64,000 nucleotides of DNA from Pyrus communis (Eukaryota; Streptophyta; Magnoliopsida; Rosales; Rosaceae). The DNA lies in the NCBI RefSeq assembly GCF_963583255.1, contig NC_084819.1:5850501-5914500 (forward strand), written 5' to 3'. The stretch's first letter is position 1, and each line of letters begins with the position of its first letter. The notes beneath the pieces were generated by a model. The model saw only the letters and a program-made list of their open reading frames with translations. It did not search any database and had not been told where the DNA came from. The position numbers were made by a program, and so were the translations under genes. Shown here piece after piece: positions 55,172 through 64,000 of the stretch.

Positions 55172-58100
55172 GACACCCATACCTATTTTGTCAACACCAT
55201 ACCCATAACTTTTTTCAATATACTTTAAGACTGTTTTTTCAACAAAAACCAACCCATCACTCACACTACCAAAACCGGCCAACCCCATAATGGGGGTACT
55301 TTTGGGGCTTTTATGCAATTACATAAAATTTTAACACTTTGTGTATTTGCACTTTTACACGAAAGTTTACGTTTTTACGTAGAGGCCCAAAATCACTAAA
55401 GGACAAATTGTTTTGCTCCTTTAATGAAGTTTTTGCATTTGTTGAAAATTCAAACTATAATTACATGAAGTAGTGGACTTTTGTGTTTTTACAAAGTGAC
55501 CTCAAAAGTTTGTGTTTAGCAATATAGCCCAAAAGTTGAGGTTATTGCATTTTGGCCCAAATTAGTTGAGAACAAAATAGTTTTGTATCTTTAAATGAGA
55601 ATTGGATTTTCATTTCATTTAGCTCCATCTAAATCAATTCTATGGATACAAAAACAAAATGACAATGTTGCATTCAAGTTTAATCAGTTAAAGCGTTAAT
55701 TAATTGAAAAAATGATGATTATGAACCTAAGCCTACGATAATTGAGTTATGAGAAATGTCGTCTCTCAAATTTGTTTGAACCATGGTAAAGTGTAGATTA
55801 GATTTTGGTTGTAATTTGATATGATCAAATGTTGTAAAAGAGCATAAGCTCTTCTTTACTTTGAAGTACTCATTTCTTGTTTTATTTGATATGCATGAAA
55901 TTGGAGTAGTAGGGTCCAACACCCAATAAAAAAATACGTCTTAATGTTATTAAACGCATAACTAAAATCAATCACCATCCCTAGACCGTGATCCAACACT
56001 AGGCTTGTGTTGGATCGAATCAAAGGTTCATAGTCATCCTAAGGCCCTAAGATAACTATACAGTCCATCATTGTATACAAAGCTAATGTTAGTAGTACCA
56101 TATACTCTTGCTTTAAAAATAGTTTTACAAGCATAGTGGGAGTATTATATACTACTAAAACAATCACATGGACCAATAGTTGTAATAGGATCAAAATTGT
56201 TTTAATGAGATTAAAATGCATGCTTATATATGATGAGACCTAAAAACCCTCAACTAAACCGTTATTAAGTTGACAAGCTTGAGAGTCCTTTGAACACTCT
56301 TTCGTGGCCTTCCACCGTGGTAGGCTCCAATCATTTGACTCAAACACCTGCTTCACCCTATCATGGGAGAGTACAAAGTATGTGCTTACACTTAGGAGGA
56401 GTTCTATACGCATACATGATGATGTGAAGATAGGCAACAAGAATCATCAACATCATATCATTGTGAGGTTGTTCTTAAACCCCTACCCGAACTTGCATGG
56501 TGGGAATGACTTAACTAAGTGCAATGAAGCCAACATCATATCATTGTGAGGCATCATTCTCTAGAAGCCAAATAAGATGGGTACTTACATGAGATGTAAA
56601 TGAGTAAGCATACTCTCTCATTATTATTGATGCTATCCAACATCATATCATTGTGAGGTGGGCTTGGTAATAGTGAGCCTCCAATGAGGGATATGGAATT
56701 TGCCAAAAATAGTGGGTGGCACTATTTGATTTAAAGACCTAGATTAAATAGCTTAATATCAATTGATTTATATTTGTTATGTATTTATTTACCAATATAT
56801 TTGCAAACACTATCCCAAACTTGACAAAGAAAAAGCCAAAGGCTTTAGTTTCTAGACTTGGTACCACAATCCCATAAATTGTCTTGAATGGATTGTATAT
56901 GTACCTAAGTAGTCTCATCTTCACAATCTTCTTGTTGATAATGTATCATTGGAAGAACATGTTAGATAAGTCTATCATAAAGAGGACAACACAAACAACA
57001 AATGCTTATTCCTTTGTTGTATGAACAAAGGAACTTGAGAAGATTAGCACAAAGACATGGACACTTTATGTGCAATGATTCTTCACTTACAAATTGTTGT
57101 ATGAAGAAATGAGAGTTGCCTTGAACAACTCTTGAAAGTTTATAATCATGTTTAGAACATAATGGTTGATTGACAAAAATAGTCCATCAACATGGACTTA
57201 TGATGATTTTGAATCATTGAGTGTTAAAGTGTTAAACCACTTCAGGAGACGGAAACTAGGCAAGGACTTCACCTTTGAGTCCCTATCCAAATGGTTAGCT
57301 AAGTTTATTGTAGACTATATAGTGAACAATAACCGCACACTCTCCAAATCGTTTGATGTGTATAACATAATTGAAATAAGTTTCAAGAGAGATAGTGGGA
57401 GTTTAAGGGACCATGACTTTTGTAGTCAATGGAGAAGTCAAATGAAGAAGGTGAAATAACTCCAAGGGAACAAACTTTCTTTATGAAAGGATGGACATTG
57501 GAAGGGGTATTTGCAAGAAATGTCTTGTAAGTGTCAAGAACACACATTTCGAAGGTATTGTAAATTGTTCTTGAATACTTCAAAATAGTTGGTTCTTCTA
57601 CTTGAATGCTTGATTCCGTATTAGTAACTATGTTTTACAATCGCTGTAAAAATGTGTCTAATAAGAGGTAAAAGATTAATGAGAGAAGAGAAAGTACTTC
57701 ACATTTGGAATGTGAATAAAATATAGATCTCTGCGAAAGCATATAGTACTTACTTCCTCATATGAACTACCAAAGAAATTGGAAAAATAAAGATTGTCTT
57801 TACATTCCAATTTGAATAAGGAACTTAATTCTATCACTATAATTTTAAGAGATGGATGAATGTTTTGTTTGACAAAACATTGTTCTTTATTAATGAATGA
57901 TTGGATTATTGTAATCTTATTGATTGTCTCTATAGTAGAGATGATGTGGTAGTGTTAACTATTTAGAATATAACGATGCTTAAAACCCAAAAGGTTGCAA
58001 GGTAGTGACTAATCCCACTGAGTTGTGACACCTCTAAAACATAAATTACAAGTTGGTCATAAATGGATGCTTTGGATTGTCAGATCCGGATGCAATGCCT

Positions 58101-60452
58101 TCTTGTTAAAATTGTATAGAGGCGAAGTGTTCGAATCTTTATTCTTTTGAAAAGAAGAAAGAATCACAAAGTTGTTGAGGTTAATTCACTTAGATGTTAG
58201 TGGCACTTGTCCACAACATAATACTACTCATTTTGTATGACATTCACCGAAGATCGTTCTTGGTTGGACTATCGTTTATTTTGAATAAACACAAGTCTAA
58301 ATACTTAGCAAAAGGTTTCAAAGAATTCAAGAATATAAGTTGATGAGTAAGACGTCTAAAATATTTACCTCCTTAGATTTGATCCAAGGAAAAATAACAC
58401 TTTAGAAGAGTTTCCTTGAAAGATATCAAGGCAAGTAGCATCATAAGATAATGGATTTCTCCATCGGGAGAAGAACAAACTCGAATAAGATGTAGTTCGT
58501 TGGATGTTATCAATTATCCATATATATGATATATACTTCTAAGACAATATGATTGTCAATTAGACGATCTTCCAAATTTTTCATGACTCCATAGGATATA
58601 GTTGGAAAGAAAGACAAGTCTTCATCGTGTTAAGATTTGGGGTTGTGTGCTAATAAGCAATATTTGTTTGAGAAAAATCTTATGGGATATCCATAAATTA
58701 ACCTTTAGATATCACTTCTATAAACCAACTAACAAATGTTATTTGTTGGGTAGTTCATTGTAATCCTACAATAGGATTTGTCTAAGATAGAGCAAATGAA
58801 CGAGAAATAGAACTCAAAGAATGGGTTCTTTGAGAGACAGGATGATAATCAACAAATATAACAACCTAGTTCCTACACCACTAGCTCCAAGGTAGTCGAG
58901 AATGATCTATAAACCGTCTCAGTTGAATGGTTTGAACTTTATGACTATGTCATAGAGTTACACCTCTTAATTCCAAAGAAATAAGAATGAAAATCCTTAT
59001 GACTACATTGAGTGTATATACAACATATACTCAAGGAAATGGTATAGTACCATTTGACCCGAAATAGTGAAACCTTCATAGCTAATTGGTAGCTTAAGGT
59101 GACTACAATCAAGGAGATTGGTTGACTTGGAAGAAACCATCTTTGACGTAGTCATGGTTTCTATTAATTTGAAGATTGCTAGCTACAACTAAACGTGATT
59201 CAATGTTTCGACATAATATGGGTTTCCGAAACCATTATTAAGATAGTCTTGATAATATATGTCTAAGACTAGGAATCACAAGATGTGTAAGTTCTAGAGA
59301 TCCATCCATCATGAATCTTAGCAAGCTAATGGAAGCTATAAGCATCTTATGAGAGAAAGATCAAATTGTTTGATTTCTCATAAAGAGGTAAATGAATCAT
59401 TTGTTTACTAGGTTTACAAAAGATTAGTGGGAGTTAATCATATTCCTAAATTTGAACATATATATGATATATTAATTTTGGAAATGAAAGGAATTCTTCT
59501 TCGTTAAAGTTATGACTTTAAACATTCTATAATGATATAATGTATATGGGAGACATAGTATATATACATAGGATTGAAATATATAACGATAGATTTCAAG
59601 ATATAATTGGATTATCTCAATCCCTATTGATAGACGATAGATGTAGGAATTTTCTCGAATGATAAACTTCAAATGAAAGGACAATTCCAATCAGATTGGG
59701 AAATTGATCTTCTAAAATTGAATGTACCCTTTTGACTCCCAAAGAAGTATAATGTGTAAATGGAATCCTTTATGCATACGCGGAAAGGTGATTTATGATA
59801 TGAGTTGTACCAAGATCGGTACAAGACGATATCAGTGTATGCCCAGGATCAAAACCATGGCAACTGTCAAGTGAGTCCTTAAGTATTTAAGAAATACTAA
59901 AGGATAGATTCCTCAAGAATGAGAAAGAATAAGAGTAACGCAATGGAAGCGTAAATGTATTAGATTATGAATCCAATATCGTATCCATCATTGGATATCT
60001 CTTCATTATGAATGAAGAGATAATTGGATATCTCTTTATTATGACTAAAGAGATATTTGAGTGGAAATGTTATAAGTAATGACTTTAGTGTGTTCCATCA
60101 TGCATGCAAAATATATTGTCATATAGAAGCTTACAACAATGTTGTTTGGATGGGAAAGTTCATTTATGAACTCTCCATTCGGTTCCAACCAAAAAGTGTC
60201 TCTAGTGTACCCACACAATGATACTAATAGGGCGATAGCTCGAGCTAGGGAATCTAGGTCTCATCAAGATTCGAACTCAAATGAAAGACTAAACCACATG
60301 ATTGAGAATCATGTATAATGGTGACGTTGTTATTCTCAAGGTTGCTTCTATGGATAACATATAGATATCCATTGTCTAGGCCTACTATTCAGCCATTTTT
60401 TAAATGAATTCAGAAGAGGTATCATCACTGATGACCAAGCTGATTAGCTTTA
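55172..60452 (+). pseudogene. Copia-3 interior, degraded gag-pol
   Basis: After the Athila-like insert, the copia interior continues. No long frame survives; a 97-codon frame at 57166-57459 has no recognised domain. Short traces of pol can be seen. Near 58170-58330, LIHLDVSGTCP and later KRFQRIQEYK fit the start of an integrase core. At 60090-60180, text with AAATATATTGTCATATAGAAG and TTGTTTGGATGGGAAAGTTC fits the RNase H region with AEYI and VWMRKF-like residues. Three copies of a 21-base motif (56448, 56531, 56638) lie in the left part. Confidence 0.6.
56448..56658. repeat. Three identical 21-base motifs
   Basis: CAACATCATATCATTGTGAG plus G occurs at 56448-56468, 56531-56551 and 56638-56658. 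The sequences between them are unrelated and the surrounding element is otherwise badly worn. Confidence 0.9.
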
Positions 60453-60467
60453 GTGCAAGTGGGAGAT

Positions 60468-62283
60468 TGTTGGAAATGTGCCCTAAAGCCAATGATATGA
60501 TGATACTTTACATACATTTCACATGTTAAACTAATCTAGTTTAATATAAAAGGCAAATATTATTGTTTAAAGTCGTCTCATATAAATGTTATATGCTTAA
60601 ACGATGAGTCCAAGGAATATGTAATTGGGAGAATGTGATCTAAAGAAGTTAGATTCATGAGACCATTCTATTTCGTATACATATCCTAAATGTTCCTGAT
60701 CATAGGATTGCCAATTAGGGATTGACAGTCCGTTAAGATCAATACATGTTATGTCTTCTCTTAGAAAGAGTGAATGGTCTCGAGTCATTGGTGTGACTGG
60801 CACCAAGACAAGCATGTAGGTGCTCAATGGAGAATGAGTCCACTGAACGCGATCAACAAGGAGTTTTCATACTCATGTCACATGAAAACTCATGGTTGGG
60901 ATAATGCAAAGTAGTCATTCGACATGAAGCATCATAGTTGTCTTATGGTTAGGTTCTTGATCTTTGACTATGTCAAAGTTACTCCATCATAGGGTGTCCA
61001 CAACATAGTTGGGGTTAAGCCACTTAACTATGGAGACAAGTGAATGCACAACAAGGGATCTCCAACCTTCAAACTGTTTGAGGGAGAATACTCTATGATA
61101 TGATTAAAAATCTCTAACCAGAGTATGAATGATATTTAGGAATTCATTCCAAATCACAATCAAGGTAATCATATAAGTAAAAGAATCACATTGGATAGCA
61201 GACATGAATAAACTATCAAACCAAACAATGTGGTCAAGAGTATTGTATTAGAGAAAGACCGTATTGCATTCTAATCCCAAATTAAATAGGTTACCACCTC
61301 TTCTAATTAGCTTGGGTAGCCATGACATACTGCTAGGTGTCACTCATGGTCTGTGGAAGTCCTAAAGGTGTATAATCACTAAAGGGAGAATTGAAAGTAA
61401 GTTTCAATTCACAATCTATTTGAAGAGTTCTAATCACCCACTGCCTCACTAAAAGGAACCTAATGGATTGTACACCATGTAAGGTAGAGATTGAAGAAAC
61501 AACGGAGATGAGTAACAATAATTAAATGGTTTAATTATTTATGGCTATGATTAATTAATATGTTAATTAATCAAACGAATAAGTTCGTTTTAGCTTTTGA
61601 GTAATTAGTGGACCTCAAGGCCCATTAGGCTAAGAACCGTCAAGCCCATTAATTTAAGTTGTATGACAACTTAATGACTAAAGACTCAAAAGGGCTTAAA
61701 CTGCCCAAAGCCTTTAAAAGGCCGACCATATCATGAATGAAAGTTTTTGGTTTTTTTGTTACTTAAGTGAAGTGACTGTATAAAGGACTTCATAGCCAAA
61801 ATTCATAGGGGTTCTCTCTTGAGGAAATTGGAGAGAACAAAAGCTCTCCATTTTTCTCTCTAGGAGGCCAGCCCTCTTGGATGGGAATTTACTAGTATCA
61901 ATCCTCGTCCAAGGTCACTCATCTCTTCTTCAAGTCCCTCCTTGGTGTGGAAACTTAGAGGTTCCCTTTCTTGGGAACTTGGAAAATCCATTCAACCATC
62001 CTCCTTCAAGAAATCCTTGGAGCTCAGAAGTAAGGAATGAAGGCTTTCTCTTTTGGGTGATTAGCCTTTGCTTATGCAAAGAGGTACTTCAAAGGTATTA
62101 AAGTTTCTCAACTTTTTTCTTTAAGATTTGAGTTCAATCTTGTTTCACCACAACTACTAGGCCTTGAATTTCATGGGTAAAGTTTTGTTTTTGAGTGCAT
62201 ACAAGCATGATTCCACCTTTAATTGTTAATTGCATGCATAGATGTTGCTCAAATGAACTTGTTTTCACAAATTATTTCCTTCA
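60468..62283 (+). repeat. Copia-3 3' LTR (1816 bp)
   Basis: It starts TGTTGGAAATGTGCC after GTGCAAGTGGGAGAT and ends TTATTTCCTTCA. It matches 44612-46426 over its full length. Confidence 0.93.
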
Positions 62284-63715
62284 TATTGGTTATTCCCATG
62301 TGCATTTAAGAGTTTGCCATACTAATGGCTAAATAACATTATAGTTAATACACTTAGCTCTTTTAAGTGTTCGTCTCCTTAAAGTTTGATACCAATTTGG
62401 CACACCTATGTTTTCACAAATATAGTTGAGGTAGCTGAATTTGGTATAGAAGATCTTGAACTTCGTAGTGACTAGCAACCTTGTCTTCAAGTTTTATAAC
62501 CCAAGGACAAGACATATTCCTTCTTTGACCATGATCGCTCAGATACAAAAGTCAGCAGCGCATTCGAAATCATCACCACAATCATTCTACTCGCCGATGA
62601 AGCTCGATGGCGAGTTGGCACGCTCACATTCACCAGAAGAACGTAGTTAGCTTATTAGTTACACGGCTTGCGAGCTACGTAGGCTAAGTAATTTTTAAGG
62701 TCGACGCAATTAAATAAAGATCAACCTTAAAATTGAAATTTTAGATTTAGAAGCCCATAAGGTGGCCTTTGATGTATTTCTTAGCAATAGGTTTCAATGT
62801 ATTATAAACAAAAGTGTTGCCTATTCCTAGTGTAAAAAGGAATCCTAGTCCTAGTAAGTTCCAATGGATTATATAATAGGTTTCAATATATTATATAACA
62901 ACACCTCAGAATGAATTAAAGTTGCCATATACACACAACAAACTTCAATTATTAGTTTAAGATGCATAACCTTGGTAGTCAATAACTTGAGGCTCCTCAT
63001 GTCTCACTTTTTTCGAACGCGGTGTCAGGCTAAATCAGGTTACCTTTGAAAGAATGCAAGAATTTGATTTTGATCCACTTCGGGTGAATCTAGAACACGA
63101 AGCAATGGAACAAGCCACTAAAGCAATGGATCTAAGTAGAGAACTGACTCAACTGGATTAAGAGTTGTAATTACTATTTGTAAGGCTGAATAATGTGCTT
63201 TGTTTTGATGAACTTTTGCCACCGAAGGAACGGGCCACAAGATTAATTAAAAGAAGAGTGGGATTCACATGTAAGGCAGGGAAATAATGTCATGCTTTCT
63301 GCTGATATTCAAAGACTGGATTCATTTCAACTTCACTTGTCGAGCGTTGAGGTTGAAATACTGAAGCCATGCTTAAAAGAGTACGAAATGGAAGGATTGG
63401 TGTTACGTCAGAAGCGGCTACGACCAAGTCATTGGATGAAGTAGTAGTGTTGAGGGCAAGGCCTAGAAGCAAAGCAGCAGTTAAGGCTTTGGAGAAGAAG
63501 TTATTTGACGAACGAGCAAATGGTTGAAGCCATAATCAGTACTGTGTGGTTTTCTTAGAAAAGATCGATATTGAGTGGGAACAGTGGCGAAACCATGAAT
63601 TTTCGAGGAGATGGGCAAAATTTAAATGGGTAAAAGGTCCCATAAAAATGTAGATGACCAAATCCTTTTAGATTGCTGACAATATTATTATCGTTTATAA
63701 TTATCAATACAACTA
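62284..63715. other. Unassigned stretch, possible gene or element remnants
   Basis: No intact gene. Plus-strand text at 63046-63165 (QEFDFDPLRVNLEHEAMEQA, then KAMDLSRELTQLD) and at 63340-63530 (VRNGRIGVTSEAATTKSL, RPRSKAAVKALEKKL) has a coding-like flow with stops and shifts between. I do not recognise a family. It may continue the decayed element left of Copia-3, since 44611 and 62284 were adjacent before that insertion. Confidence 0.35.
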
Positions 63716-63790
63716 ACCATTCAGAGTCCAACTGATGTCATTCCATTTATTCATTAATATTCCCAGTTGGATCAAGAGCATCATAGGCTT
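63716..63790 (-). pseudogene. COBRA-like protein exon fragment, disrupted
   Basis: On the minus strand an acceptor-like TTTTGCAG precedes AYDALDPTGNI. After a small disruption a second frame gives KWNDISWTLNG, ending at a donor-like GTTAGT. COBRA/COBL proteins carry the conserved N-terminal sequence AYDALDPTGNITIKWD followed by a SWTxDGYVA segment, so both halves fit that family's first mature exon. In one frame the text hits a TAA after GNINE; the two halves are in different frames. COBRA-like proteins are GPI-anchored and guide cellulose orientation in the wall. The rest of the gene would lie on both sides, but no further exon is seen to the left. I read it as a pseudogene fragment or a gene with a sequence error. 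Confidence 0.55.
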
Positions 63791-64000
63791 CTGCAAAATA
63801 TCTAGCAAGACACAGTTTAATTCGCTTTTCAAGCGGCAAAATGATACAAAGAAAGCCAACATACGGCAAACAAAAGCACAAAACAATGAGCGCAGGGAAT
63901 AGAGGACACCGCCACAAATGGCAAAAGTGTCACCTTGCCCACACACAAAAACTGGACATAGGCAATCTCCCAATGTGCGACATCCGTACCACCACAGACT
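63791..64000. other. Right-edge sequence
   Basis: If the COBRA-like exon is real, this would be its upstream intron or leader. A minus-strand frame (63973 leftward) has a hydrophobic piece (SLRSLFCAFVCRMLAFFVSF) that could be a signal-peptide exon, but the match is not specific. Confidence 0.25.

Larger units (their letters stand above)
44612..62283 (+). mobile_element. Copia-3: old Ty1/copia element split by an Athila-like insertion
   Basis: Two LTRs of ~1.8 kb (44612-46426 and 60468-62283) face the same way. TGGTATCAGAGC at 46429-46440 is the primer site and GTGCAAGTGGGAGAT at 60453-60467 the polypurine tract. The five bases GATTG before and TATTG after agree at four positions, a probable worn target duplication. 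Removing the Athila-like insert leaves an interior of ~5.8 kb. Only scattered pol traces remain: integrase-like text near 58160-58330 (TTAATTCACTTAGATGTTAG) and RNase H-like text near 60080-60460. PPT sequence and RNase H traces point to copia. Confidence 0.88.

Noticed and set aside
57166..57459. 97-codon plus-strand frame in Copia-3 as a host gene
   Set aside because: It lies within the retrotransposon interior, has no known domain, and no neighbouring exons were seen.

Overview
This window is plant nuclear DNA, most likely from Rosaceae and probably Maleae (apple or pear group); the taxon is inferred from repeat style and was not tested. It is AT-rich, full of microsatellites, and made mostly of nested transposable elements with plant-type primer sites. 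I support only one intact host gene: an intronless MATE/DETOXIFICATION transporter at 7904-9430 (minus). A small broken COBRA-like exon lies at the right edge (63716-63790, minus).

Layout. (1) 1-6520: a young Ty1/copia element (Copia-1, minus) lies between two almost identical ~470 bp copies of its own target region, an arrangement that simple insertion cannot produce. (2) 6521-10668: the MATE gene with a (CT)n tract just before its likely start codon. (3) 10669-25047: a four-level nest. Three related long-TIR, Mutator-like elements are arranged as 1[2][3], and each pair has terminal GGGTAAAG-type ends with 9 bp target duplications. Element 3 carries a decayed Tekay-like Ty3/gypsy element (13848-24253, minus, TSD TGGGG). 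One LTR of that element carries a hAT-type element (21533-22624, TSD ACCTGTAC). (4) 25057-32227: SINEs, a related gypsy solo LTR (27524-30158, TSD CCTTA), a MITE and local duplications. (5) 32228-35546: Copia-2 (plus, TSD ATGTT), lacking integrase and the 5' part of RT. (6) 35547-44611: a MITE, a SINE, tandem duplications, an LTR/PBS-like tandem pair and a decayed minus-strand gypsy gag. (7) 44612-62283: an old 17.7 kb copia element (Copia-3, plus) split by an Athila-like gypsy element (46964-55171, TSD GACAC) that has itself lost RT, RNase H and integrase. (8) 62284-64000: unassigned sequence and the COBRA-like fragment.

The genes do not form a pathway. The window records successive insertion, decay by stop codons, LTR-LTR recombination and template-switch rearrangement. 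The observations I rate highest are: the nested long-TIR family with minisatellite interiors; three covarying stem-loop modules in the Tekay-like LTRs; the strand-consistent pattern of stop codons in the gypsy pol; the Copia-1 junction; and a 54 bp perfect-centre palindrome in one Athila LTR.
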